From Methanobrevibacter sp. (GTDB lineage Archaea; Methanobacteriota; Methanobacteria; Methanobacteriales; Methanobacteriaceae): 57,176 nt of DNA. The stretch is from the NCBI GenBank assembly GCA_017434525.1, contig JAFRFD010000080.1, forward strand, positions 1 through 57,176, written 5' to 3'. Both the position numbers and the translations under genes were made by a program. A model generated the notes under the pieces. That model worked only from the letters and a program-made list of their open reading frames with translations, had not been told where the DNA came from and searched no databases. Positions 9,215 to 19,300 of this stretch are shown in pieces (position 1 is the first letter of the stretch; every line of letters begins with the position of its first letter).

Positions 9215-11455
9215 ATGAAAGCCAAAAAGATTTTGACACAGGGAATAGTGCAGGGCGTAGGATTTAGACCCTACATTTATAGGCTTGCTACCGACCTAAA
9301 TTTAAAGGGATCCGTGAGAAACCTTGGAAATGTTGTCGAAATCATAATTGAAGGCGAAAATACTGATAAATTTATTGAAAGACTACCAAATGAACTGCCA
9401 CCCATTGCCAAAATAGATTCCATGATTGTGGAAGATGTTGGCGAAAATAATTATGCTGATTTTAAAATTATCGAAAGTGGAGATTCATATTCCGGAATCA
9501 GCGTGATTCCACCGGACATTGCCATTTGCGACAAATGTTTAGAGGAGATAAGAAATCCGAATGATAGGCGTTTCAAATATCCATTTAATGCATGTACCGA
9601 TTGCGGACCTCGGTTTACAGTAATTGAAAGCGTTCCATATGACCGGATTAGAACTTCAATGGATGAATTCCCATTATGTGATGATTGCCTGGTTGAATAT
9701 GGGGAGCCATTAGATAGGCGTTATCATGGCGAAGCGATATGTTGCGGAGATTGCGGACCCCAAATGGAGATTTATGAAGGTTCAACTAGAATCGTTAGCA
9801 ACAATCCTATTAAAGTTGGTGCAGACAGATTAAAAGAGGGTAAAATTCTGGCCATAAAAGGAATCGGCGGAACACATTTAGTGGTCGATGCATATAATGA
9901 TGAAGCAATTAAGGAATTGAGGAACCGCTTAAACCGTCCAAACCAAGCATTTGCGGTAATGGCTAAAGATTTGGAGTCTGTCCAAAATTATGCAGAACTA
10001 TCCAAAAAGGAAATTGAAACCATCACATCAAACAAAAGGCCTATTGTCATCTTAAAGAAAAAAGACAATTATCCGTTTCCGGAAAGTCTATCTCCGGGAT
10101 TGCATAACATTGGAGTGATGTTACCATATTCCCCAATGCATTACCTGCTTTTTGACGAAGGAGATATTGATACATATGTAATGACTTCCGCCAATATCCC
10201 CGGAGAGCCTATGATGATAAAAAACGAAGAAATCATCAATGGCGTTAATGACTATTCCTTAGTTCACAATCGTAAAATCCTAAATAGGTGTGATGATTCA
10301 GTAATCAGATTTAGAAATAATGAATTATCCTTCATTAGAAGATCACGTGGCTACACACCAGAACCATACACAATTAACTATGATGTTAACGATTCGAATG
10401 TTCTTGCGTTAGGTCCAGAACTTGATGTTACGTTTTCAATTGCCAAAGACAATATCGTATATCCATCACAGCACATCGGAAATACGAACAAGCCTAAAAC
10501 ATTAGAATTTTTAAAGCAGGCAATCGAAAATATGCAAAGAATCACAAAAATTGATGAATATGACATAATCGCATGTGATATGCATCCGCATTTCTTTACA
10601 ACAAGATTAGCTCACGAACTGGCTGAAAAATATGATGCCAAATTAATGCCGGTCCAACACCATCATGCCCACTCAATTGCACTTGCAAACGACCATTCCC
10701 TTGAAGAGATGATAGTCATTGCAGCCGATGGTGTGGGATATGGAAGTGACGGGACAAGCTGGGGTGGAGAAATTCTCTACACCAATGTCAGCAGTTTTGA
10801 GAGAATGTCCCACCTGCAAACTCAATTAATGCCAGGCGGAGATATGGCAACAAAATATCCCGCAAGAATGCTTGCAAGCATTTTGAATGATGAAAATCTG
10901 ATTAAAAATTATTCCAAATACTTCAAATATGGAGATACTGAAATCAAAAACATATTCAAACAGTTGAAGTCCGGAATCAATGTTGGTAAAACAAGCAGTA
11001 CAGGAAGGGTTCTTGATTCAATGGCAGTTGCGGTTGAAGTTGCTCATGAAAGGACTTATGAAGGAGAATGTTCCATGAAACTTGAATCATGTGCATATTA
11101 TTCAACCAAAGACCTGGAAATCCCATTCATTATTGAAAACAATACCTTAAATACAACTGAAATATTAAAAGAAGTTGTTAGATTATACCAAAATGGAGAA
11201 AAAAAGGCAGATGTTGCATGTGCAGGCCAAAATGCCGTTGCTTCAGGATTGGCAGAACTTGCAATTAGGGCCGCTGATAAGAAAGGCATTCAGGAGATTG
11301 GTGCTACCGGTGGAGTGTTCTATAACGAAGCCATCACAAATACCGTTAAAAATTATGTTAAAAACGAGGGCTATGCATTCATACAGCATACAAATACTTG
11401 TGCAGGCGATGGATCCGTCTCTCTTGGACAGGCAATTATTGCAAAAAAAATATAA
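9215..11455 (+). CDS. hypF: Hydrogenase maturation carbamoyltransferase HypF
   Basis: HypF transfers the carbamoyl group of carbamoyl phosphate to HypE, for synthesis of the CN ligands of [NiFe] hydrogenases. The domains are complete and in order: acylphosphatase domain with QGVGFRPYIYRLA (1-90); two zinc fingers beginning at Cys105-x2-Cys108, each ending CGDCGP or CTDCGP; a YrdC-like ATP-binding domain (KGIGGTHLVVDA, around 210-380); and a Kae1-like C-terminal domain with the metal-binding HHHAHSIAL and GVGYGSDGTSWGGE. The length of 746 aa is normal. It serves the Frh hydrogenase encoded at 49-52.6 kb and other [NiFe] hydrogenases elsewhere in the genome. Leaderless start from the shared larB/hypF promoter. 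Confidence 0.97.
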   Translation: MKAKKILTQGIVQGVGFRPYIYRLATDLNLKGSVRNLGNVVEIIIEGENTDKFIERLPNELPPIAKIDSMIVEDVGENNYADFKIIESGDSYSGISVIPPDIAICDKCLEEIRNPNDRRFKYPFNACTDCGPRFTVIESVPYDRIRTSMDEFPLCDDCLVEYGEPLDRRYHGEAICCGDCGPQMEIYEGSTRIVSNNPIKVGADRLKEGKILAIKGIGGTHLVVDAYNDEAIKELRNRLNRPNQAFAVMAKDLESVQNYAELSKKEIETITSNKRPIVILKKKDNYPFPESLSPGLHNIGVMLPYSPMHYLLFDEGDIDTYVMTSANIPGEPMMIKNEEIINGVNDYSLVHNRKILNRCDDSVIRFRNNELSFIRRSRGYTPEPYTINYDVNDSNVLALGPELDVTFSIAKDNIVYPSQHIGNTNKPKTLEFLKQAIENMQRITKIDEYDIIACDMHPHFFTTRLAHELAEKYDAKLMPVQHHHAHSIALANDHSLEEMIVIAADGVGYGSDGTSWGGEILYTNVSSFERMSHLQTQLMPGGDMATKYPARMLASILNDENLIKNYSKYFKYGDTEIKNIFKQLKSGINVGKTSSTGRVLDSMAVAVEVAHERTYEGECSMKLESCAYYSTKDLEIPFIIENNTLNTTEILKEVVRLYQNGEKKADVACAGQNAVASGLAELAIRAADKKGIQEIGATGGVFYNEAITNTVKNYVKNEGYAFIQHTNTCAGDGSVSLGQAIIAKKI

Positions 11456-11507
11456 AAAAGGTTTAAGAATGTTAAACCTTTGAGTTAATGACCACAAAAT
11501 ACTATAA

Positions 11508-12083
11508 TTATCTATTTCTTAAAGTTCTCTCAAGAATGTATTCAGCTCTTTCCTTAAGATTGCCATATAATCTTATTTGATTTTTCAGCTCATCAATAGC
11601 TTCAAGTTGACCGTTGTCTATTCTTTTTTCAATATCCAAAAGTTTAGACCATTCATCACCTGAAGGAAGTTGGAGAGTATTCAGCATGTCCTCTGAAAGG
11701 TTTACATCAAAGGTATTTTTATTAATGGTAATGTGAATGTTGACCTCATGCTGCAAATCATAATATTTACGCGGACGACCTCTCAAGATTTTCTTATAAG
11801 AAGAGTTCAAAATACCAATATCTTCCATAGCACGCAAGTGTTCTATGATAGCTTTCTGACCAATGTCCAGCTCATTTGAGATTTCACTAACAAACATTGG
11901 CTCTTCCCTTAAAAGGTTTATAATGTCTCTTCTAGTCTTACAACCCATTACGTCAAGTATATCTTCTTTATCAATATCTCCTAATTGGTCGTTGTAATTT
12001 CCTCTAATTTCAATGTGGCCATTAGAAGAATTGACATTTCTATGATGTTTATCATTTTTTTCAATGTCATTTGTATTAGTCAT
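11508..12083 (-). CDS. Winged-helix transcriptional regulator, candidate heat-shock regulator
   Basis: 191 residues. A central winged helix-turn-helix of ArsR type (VMGCKTRRDIINLLREEPMFVSEISNELDIGQKAIIEHLRAMEDIGIL) is followed by a wing with RGRPRKYYDL. The C-terminal 80 residues are helical and may dimerise. The gene is divergent from grpE-dnaK-dnaJ. ArsR-like regulators such as Phr and HSR1 control archaeal heat-shock genes, so a role in regulating this chaperone operon is a reasonable inference, not a proven assignment. A TATA box about 28 nt before the ATG overlaps the direct repeats, consistent with autoregulation. Confidence 0.75.
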   Translation of the reverse strand: MTNTNDIEKNDKHHRNVNSSNGHIEIRGNYNDQLGDIDKEDILDVMGCKTRRDIINLLREEPMFVSEISNELDIGQKAIIEHLRAMEDIGILNSSYKKILRGRPRKYYDLQHEVNIHITINKNTFDVNLSEDMLNTLQLPSGDEWSKLLDIEKRIDNGQLEAIDELKNQIRLYGNLKERAEYILERTLRNR

Positions 12084-12097
12084 AATAATACATTATA

Positions 12098-12178
12098 TCG
12101 AAACCTTTATATAACTTTTTGTTACTATAATAATGTAAGAGAAAGATAACTTTTTGTTACTTTAATATTTGGTTTCGA
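12098..12178. promoter_or_regulatory. Repeat-rich putative operator between the regulator and grpE
   Basis: Two identical direct repeats ATAACTTTTTGTTACT lie at 12111-12126 and 12146-12161, 35 bp apart, flanked by an 8-bp inverted repeat TCGAAACC (12098-12105) and GGTTTCGA (12171-12178). The left part overlaps the TATATAAAG box of the divergent regulator gene. The rest of the 12084-12327 intergenic region holds a 12-bp palindrome TCTCTGCAGAGA (12272-12283), about 45 nt before grpE. Confidence 0.6.
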
Positions 12179-12327
12179 AAAACTTGAAGTAATAACTCAG
12201 ATTTGATGAACCATTTTCCTATATGTCCATAAATTCCCAAAAACCAATATTAAAGAACTTAAAGGCAAAATTCTCTGCAGAGAGTTATTACAAAAGTTTT
12301 TCAAAATAACCTAAAAAAGGTGTCCAT

Positions 12328-12879
12328 ATGACTGACGAAAAAAAAAGTGAAACTGAAGTTGTCGAAAAAGATCTTCAAGAACAATATGATGAACTTCTCG
12401 AAGAGGTCACTTTAAAAAATGAAGAGTTAGAAAAACTCAAGGAAGATCTTGAAAAGCAAGAAGCTGAAACCCAGGAATATATTTCACTTTCACAAAGACT
12501 TCAAGCGGATTTCGAAAATTTCAAAAAAATAACTGACAAACAAAACAAGGAAATCATAAAATTCGCTAATCAGAATATTATTAAAGAGTTTTTGGATTGC
12601 TATGAAGACTTCGGTAGAGCTTTAGAAGTTGAAAATGATGAAAACTTAAGAGAAGGAATCGAACTTACATACAACAAATTCAAAGATATCCTGAAAAAAG
12701 AAGGTGTGGAAGAAATTCCAGCGAAAGGTGAAAAATTTGACTTAAACAAACATGAAGCACTTATGGTTCAGGCATCAGATGATGTCGAAAACGGATACGT
12801 TATTGAAGAACTAATGAAAGGCTACATGTATAAAGACAAAGTTCTTAAATACTCAAAAGTTATTGTTTGCAAAAAATAA
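12328..12879 (+). CDS. grpE: GrpE, nucleotide exchange factor for DnaK
   Basis: 183 residues. Residues 5-70 form a long charged coiled coil (LQEQYDELLEEVTLKNEELEKLKEDLEKQEAE), followed by the central helix pattern LQADFENFKKITDKQ and the C-terminal small beta domain with VEEIPAKGEKFDLNKHEALM and MYKDKVLKYSKVIV. GrpE drives ADP release from DnaK. A DnaK-GrpE-DnaJ set is of bacterial origin in archaea. A GGTG Shine-Dalgarno precedes the ATG; dnaK follows after 47 nt. Confidence 0.95.
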   Translation: MTDEKKSETEVVEKDLQEQYDELLEEVTLKNEELEKLKEDLEKQEAETQEYISLSQRLQADFENFKKITDKQNKEIIKFANQNIIKEFLDCYEDFGRALEVENDENLREGIELTYNKFKDILKKEGVEEIPAKGEKFDLNKHEALMVQASDDVENGYVIEELMKGYMYKDKVLKYSKVIVCKK

Positions 12880-12926
12880 GATTACGTTTATTTAATTAAT
12901 ATAATAAAAAAAATTTGGTGATAATT

Positions 12927-14804
12927 ATGTCTGACGCTAAAAAAGAAAAAATTATTGGAATCGACTTAGGTACAAGTAACTCAGCAGCATCAGTGCTTGT
13001 AGGAGGAAAACCAACCACAATCCCTTCAGCTGAAGGGGCAAGCCAATACGGTAAATCCTTCCCAAGTTATGTTGCATTTACTGAAGATGGTCAAATGTTA
13101 GTTGGAGAACCTGCAAGAAGACAAGCAGTTACCAACCCAGAAAATACAATCAGTGCAATCAAAAGAAGCATGGGTACTGATCACAAAGTAACTGTAAACG
13201 GAAAACAATATTCACCACAAGAAATCTCTGCATTCATCTTACAAAAAATTAAAAAAGATGCAGAAACTTTCTTAGGCGAACCAATCGAAAAAGCTGTAAT
13301 TACAGTACCTGCTTACTTTGACGATAACCAAAGAACTGCAACCAAAGACGCAGGAACCATCGCTGGTCTTGATGTAGTAAGACTCGTAAACGAACCAACC
13401 GCAGCAAGCCTAGCATATGGTCTTGACAAAGCAGATGAAGACGACATGAACATTATGGTTTACGATTTAGGTGGAGGTACCTTGGACGTAACCATTATGG
13501 AATTCGGTGGAGGAGTATTTGAAGTAAGATCCACCAGCGGAGACACCCAACTTGGTGGTACCGATATGGATAACGTATTAATCAAATACTTAGCTGATGA
13601 ATTCAAAGCTCAAGAAGGCATCGATTTAATGGATAATGACCAAGCAGTACAAAGATTAAGAGAAGCTGCTGAAAAAGCAAAAATCGAATTATCCACCACT
13701 ACAACAACTGAAGTAAACTTACCATTCATTGCAATGGGAACTGATGGAACCCCTAAAAACTTAATCATTTCCCTTACAAGAGCAAAATTAGAAGAATTAG
13801 TTGACCACATTGTAGAAAAATCAGGAAAACCAATGCAACAAGCATTAGACGATGCAAAAATGAGCAAATCTGAAATTGATAAAATCATCTTAGTTGGTGG
13901 ACCTACAAGAATGCCAATCGTACAAAAATTCGTTGAAAAATTCATAGGTAAACCAGTAGAACGTGGTATTGACCCAATGGAATGTGTATCAATGGGAGCA
14001 GCTATTCAAGGAGGAGTATTAGCTGGTGAAATTAAAGACATCGTTTTATTAGACGTAACTCCATTATCCTTAGGTATCGAAACCTTAGGTGGAGTATCAA
14101 CCACTTTAATCGAAAGAAACACTACTATTCCTACCAAGAAAAGTCAAGTATTTTCCACTGCTGCAGATAACCAACCATCTGTAGACATCAACGTATTGCA
14201 AGGGGAAAGAAAAATGGCTGCGGACAACACATCACTTGGACGTTTCCAACTTGTAGGAATCCCACCTGCACCAAGAGGAGTGCCACAAATTGAAGTAACT
14301 TTCGATATCGATGCAAACGGTATCATAAATGTAACTGCTAAAGATAAAGGAACAGGTAAAGAACAAGCTATTACCATTACTTCCTCAACAAAATTATCTG
14401 ATGAAGAGATTGAACAAAAAATCAAAGAAGCGGAAATGAATGCTGAAGCAGATGCAAAAAGACAAGAAGAAATCGAAATCAGAAACAATGCAGACTCATT
14501 AATTTACACTTCAGAAAAAACTTTAGATGAACTTAAAGATCAAGTATCCGAAGATGAAAAATCTAAAGTTGAAGGACTTGTAGCTGAATTAAGAGACCTT
14601 ATAGCTGGCGATGATGTTGCTGCCATTAAAGAAAAGTCTGATGAATTATCAAATGTAATTCAAGAAATTGGTGCAAAAATTTACCAACAAGCACAAGCAG
14701 AAGCACAAGCTCAACAACAAGCTGGAGCTGACCCTAATGCAGGTGCTCAAGACAACAACGATGATGACACAATTGATGCAGACTATGAAGTAAAAGACGA
14801 TTAG
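12927..14804 (+). CDS. dnaK: Molecular chaperone DnaK (Hsp70)
   Basis: 625 residues. The ATPase domain has the phosphate-binding loop [26 protein letters not shown] and the adenosine motif [10 protein letters not shown]; the linker [14 protein letters not shown] and the peptide-binding domain follow, ending in an Ala/Gln-rich lid and an acidic tail ([16 protein letters not shown]). The ATG at 12927 was chosen because GGTGAT (12917-12922) is an ideal ribosome site; the in-frame TTG at 12915 overlaps it. It works with GrpE upstream and DnaJ downstream in protein folding. Confidence 0.98.
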   Translation: MSDAKKEKIIGIDLGTSNSAASVLVGGKPTTIPSAEGASQYGKSFPSYVAFTEDGQMLVGEPARRQAVTNPENTISAIKRSMGTDHKVTVNGKQYSPQEISAFILQKIKKDAETFLGEPIEKAVITVPAYFDDNQRTATKDAGTIAGLDVVRLVNEPTAASLAYGLDKADEDDMNIMVYDLGGGTLDVTIMEFGGGVFEVRSTSGDTQLGGTDMDNVLIKYLADEFKAQEGIDLMDNDQAVQRLREAAEKAKIELSTTTTTEVNLPFIAMGTDGTPKNLIISLTRAKLEELVDHIVEKSGKPMQQALDDAKMSKSEIDKIILVGGPTRMPIVQKFVEKFIGKPVERGIDPMECVSMGAAIQGGVLAGEIKDIVLLDVTPLSLGIETLGGVSTTLIERNTTIPTKKSQVFSTAADNQPSVDINVLQGERKMAADNTSLGRFQLVGIPPAPRGVPQIEVTFDIDANGIINVTAKDKGTGKEQAITITSSTKLSDEEIEQKIKEAEMNAEADAKRQEEIEIRNNADSLIYTSEKTLDELKDQVSEDEKSKVEGLVAELRDLIAGDDVAAIKEKSDELSNVIQEIGAKIYQQAQAEAQAQQQAGADPNAGAQDNNDDDTIDADYEVKDD

Positions 14805-14936
14805 ATTAAATAATAATGTTTTATTATATTGTTAGTAATATATTAAAATCAGAATCAGAATCAATCAAATAAACTAACGATAGATAAAACTATTATTTTT
14901 TCTATCTATTTTTTAAAATTATTTTAAGGTGTACAA

Positions 14937-16079
14937 ATGGCAGACAAGCGAGATTATTATGAAGTTCTTGGAGTAGATAAAACTGCGGATGAAAAGACAA
15001 TCAAGAAAGCTTATCGTAAACTAGCCAGAAAATACCATCCAGACGTTTGTGATGAACCAGATGCTGAAGATAAGTTTAAAGAAGTGAGTGAAGCTTATGC
15101 TGTCTTGTCTGATAATGAAAAACGTCAAAGATATGATCAATTCGGTCATGCCGGAATGGATGGATTTACTGCAGAAGATTTCTATCAAAATGTAAACTTT
15201 GAAGATATTTTCCAAGGATTCGATATAGGAAACATATTCGACATGTTTGGTTTTGGTGGAGGAAGTCGCAACCGTGGAAGAACAGGCCCTCAAAGAGGTT
15301 CTGACATTTATACAGAAGTACCAATTACATTAGAAGAGGCTTTTGAAGGTTGTGACAAAGAAATCAAGATTACAAGAAATGAACTATGTCCAACATGTAA
15401 CGGAACTAAATCCAAACCGGGTTCAGATCCAGCAACATGTCCAACATGTGGAGGAACAGGGCAAATAAAAGAAGTCAGTAACACTTTCTTGGGCCAAATG
15501 GTTAATGTAAGGGCATGTAGAGAATGTGGCGGAACAGGTAAAATCATTACCGAACCCTGTGAAGACTGCCACGGTAGAGGAAGTAAACGAAAAAGCAAAA
15601 CAATTAAAATTGAGATTCCTGAAGGTGTTGACGAAGGCAACCACTTAAGAGTTTCAGGTGAAGGAAACTGTGGTGAAGCTCCAGGCCTTGAAGGAGATTT
15701 AATTGTCACAATCCACATTAAAAGAAATAAACAATTCACACGTGAGGGCGACCACATATACTTTGAACAACAAATCAGTTTCCCGCAAGCGGCATTGGGT
15801 GACTTAATCAGCATCCCAACCATTGAAGGAAAGGAAGTTGAGTTCAAAGTGCCTGCCGGAACACAAAGCGGAACTGTCTTCAAACTTAGAGGACAGGGTA
15901 TGAACTCCGTTAGACACCAAGGTAGAGGAAACATGTATGTTACTGTAACTGTCGTAGTTCCTAAAAAACTAAACTCAAAACAGAAAAAACTGCTTAACCA
16001 ATTCGCCGAAATAAGCGGAGACGAAATCAGACATGTTGAAAAAGGCCTCTTTGACAGGGTCAAGGATGCAATGAAATAG
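14937..16079 (+). CDS. dnaJ: Chaperone protein DnaJ (Hsp40)
   Basis: 380 residues with a complete type I architecture: J domain with the essential HPD motif (KYHPDV, around residue 36) that stimulates the DnaK ATPase; Gly/Phe-rich linker (GFDIGNIFDMFGFGGG); four zinc-finger repeats CPTCNGTKS, CPTCGGTGQ, CRECGGTGK and CEDCHGRGS; and two C-terminal substrate-binding beta domains. It lies 132 nt behind dnaK; the gap carries an imperfect hairpin (ATAGATA/TATCTAT near 14880-14915) and may hold its own promoter. Confidence 0.97.
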   Translation: MADKRDYYEVLGVDKTADEKTIKKAYRKLARKYHPDVCDEPDAEDKFKEVSEAYAVLSDNEKRQRYDQFGHAGMDGFTAEDFYQNVNFEDIFQGFDIGNIFDMFGFGGGSRNRGRTGPQRGSDIYTEVPITLEEAFEGCDKEIKITRNELCPTCNGTKSKPGSDPATCPTCGGTGQIKEVSNTFLGQMVNVRACRECGGTGKIITEPCEDCHGRGSKRKSKTIKIEIPEGVDEGNHLRVSGEGNCGEAPGLEGDLIVTIHIKRNKQFTREGDHIYFEQQISFPQAALGDLISIPTIEGKEVEFKVPAGTQSGTVFKLRGQGMNSVRHQGRGNMYVTVTVVVPKKLNSKQKKLLNQFAEISGDEIRHVEKGLFDRVKDAMK

Positions 16080-16313
16080 ATTAGCTATTGCTAATTTATT
16101 TTTCTTACTTTTTTTTAAAAATTCAAATTTTTAACTGAATTTATCCATCATTTTAAATAAAATAAACCTAAATTAAATTAATACTTAGAGTAATTGAATT
16201 AAAATAAATTATTGAATCTTTGATAATTTAGAATATATATTTTAAAAATAGTAAATATAAATTTAGTTACCATATGTAAAAATAAAAAAATTTAAATAAA
16301 GGTTAAAAAACCT

Positions 16314-19300
16314 TTACTTCCTAATTTTTATTATATTTTTAATTGCACATCCACCATATGATGAATATATTTTGTATTTGCCCACATTTAAATTCTTAAG
16401 GGTTAAAGTAGCAATTCCTTTTTTGTTTGTTTTTACTTTATAGATCTTATTATTGATTTTGAATTTAACCTTTTTATATTTCAAGATTTTACCATTTTTA
16501 TCAACTAATTTAACACTGAAATTAGTATATTTTGTTTTTTTCTTGTAAACATTGTTTGCCATTAAAGTAGGTTTGAATAAAATTGTTTTAGATACCTTAT
16601 GAATACCACATTTAGTAGTTATTTTATATGTACCCACACCCAATTTAACATAACAATAAGCTAAACCATTTTTATCAGTTTTAACTTTAGTAACTGTATC
16701 ACCAATAATAAATTTTACAACAACACCTTTACCCACAGATTTGCCATTAGCATCCACAATTTTAACTACATATTTTACGGTACTTCCATAGTAAACAGCA
16801 TAACTTCTAGCATTAGTGATAGCTACTTTCTTATTAACATTCATTACAGAAGAAGCATTAGCACCATTATAATTAGTTATACCATTTGCATCGGCAACAA
16901 TAGTATGTGTACCGATATTTAAAGATGTAGGAACATCATACACAAGTGTTGCAATACCTTCAGCATTAGTTATTGCGGTTCCGATAGGGGTGGCCCTGTT
17001 TGCAGAATTCATACGATTGAACTCAACTACGGCTCCTTTGATTGGATTACCTAATTCATCAGATACCCTAGCAATAACATTAGCTTTGCTTCCCTGCTCT
17101 ACAGAAATTGCATCCACTGTAACAACAAAATTGCCTTTTAAAATAGTCAATTTAAGAATATATTCAGAAGACTTGTAATTTTCTTTTGAAAGTTTAGCTG
17201 AAAATGAAGAATATTGAGCAGGAACATATGATGAATCAAACTTGAAGCTTGCACTAGCGATACCATTTGATATGGTTGAGTTGGCAAAGCATATTCCATC
17301 AGCATCAAAGAAAGATACGATAGCTCCATCAAGGTCGCTGCCGAATGTTAAAGTAAAGGTACCTGTTCCTAAATATGGAACATTAATCGCTGAAATGGAT
17401 GGATTGGCTATAAATTTATAATTATCAGAAACATCATTATCTTTTAAATTACTTACAGCATTATTACCATAATTGTTTTCACCAACCAAATAATTATTAT
17501 TAATTACATTGTTGGTAGCTTCATCATCAAGCAAAATTGCATATTCCTTAAGAGTAGTGATCTCATTATTCTCAACTATGTTATTAGTGGAATTAGCTTT
17601 AAGGTATAAACCTGCATTTCCATAACCAAGAGAATCTGTATTAATGAATGTGATGCTTTCACCAGTGGAATTTACATTAATCCTGTTTTTTGAAATTAAA
17701 TTATTTTTACCATTTGAGAATAAAATTCCATAACCGTAATAAGCATTTGCTCTTACATCATTGTCATATAAGGTATTATCATTTGAATCATATCCAATAA
17801 TGCCATAAACAACTTGTGAGCTTAAATTTAAATCATTATTAGTTACATAAGATTTTTGAGACATTTCAAAGTAAATACCATATGAAACACAATCAGATTT
17901 AATATTTACCATATTACTGTCAATTATTGTATCTTCACATTCATCACCAATAATTATACCCTCAACACAGTATAATCCCTCAAGAGCAATTTCATTTTCT
18001 TTGAATGTATTGTTTGTAGCACCTTGGCCCTCAGGAGCTGAATGACCAGTATAATATCCTAAAACACCCATCCCATAGATAAAATTATCATTACCTTTAA
18101 CGAAAATCTTATTGTTTGAAACAGTGTTGTTATGGCAGTTATAATACAAATCAATGCCGACTAAGGAATTTTGAGAAGATTCATTTCCAATGTTTGAATA
18201 TTTATCTTCAAGTTTTGATGTAACATTCACTTTGTTTTCAGAAATTAAATTGTTTGATGAGTATAATAACAATATTCCGTAAGTCCTATAAATTTCTGAA
18301 ACGACATGTGCTCCATCTGATGCAGGTTCGCTTCCGTCAACACAATATGTAGTTCCATTTATAACAAGCTCGTTACCATCCAAACAATACCTAGTGCCGT
18401 CAATAACAACCTCTTGACCATCAAGACAATACTTAATGCCGTTAATGGAAAGCTCTTGACCATCAAGACAGTAATATTTACCGTCAACTACCAATTCAGC
18501 ACCATCAAGACAATATCTAGTACCATTAATAATAACCTCCTGACCATCAAGACAGTATTTGGTTCCATTAATTACAATTTCATTATTGGAAAGAGTAAAT
18601 GGAGTTCCATTAATTGAAAGCTCATTACCATCAAGACAATACTTAGTACCATCAATGACAAATTCAGCACCGTCTAAACAATATCTAGTGCCGTTAATAG
18701 AAAATTCCTGACCATCAAGACAATAACTAGTGCCATCAATTACAAGCTCATTACCATCAAGACAATAACTAGTGCCATCAATTACAAGCTCATTACCATC
18801 AAGACAATAAGACACCCCGTTAATAGAAAGTTCTTGACCATCAAGACAATATCTATTTCCATCAATAACAAGTTCATTACCATCCAAGCAGTAAGACCTT
18901 CCATTAATTACCAATTCATTACCGTCAATGCACTGTTCCGGACTAAATTTATAACTTTCACCTGTTCCAATAGTTTGGATTGTGTTATTGAAGAAATTAC
19001 ATCCTTCAGAAGAATATGAGAGCAAAGTGAATGTTAAAAAATCACCCTCAGAAGCCAAATAATTATTCCAAACATCTATGTCGGTTGATTCTAAAACATA
19101 AATCGCATATGCTGCTTTAGGATCATTTACGGTAATATTATTATTCATTATCCTGACACCTGGAGCCTGATTGATAAAAATACCCCAAGCATTAACTCTT
19201 TCTGCATATTTATTTATAATTGTCAAATTCTCAATTAAAACATTGCCAGAGGTTACCTTGAATGTAGAATTGTAAAATATAGGACTGTTTCCAGTGATTT

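Noticed and set aside
15308..16063. Long minus-strand ORF (251 aa) over dnaJ
   Set aside because: Antisense shadow of a well-conserved gene; Leu/Pro/Ser-rich composition without domains.
18414..19019. Plus-strand ORFs opposite the YCLDG repeat region
   Set aside because: Antisense shadows created by the 42-bp periodicity of the adhesin repeats.
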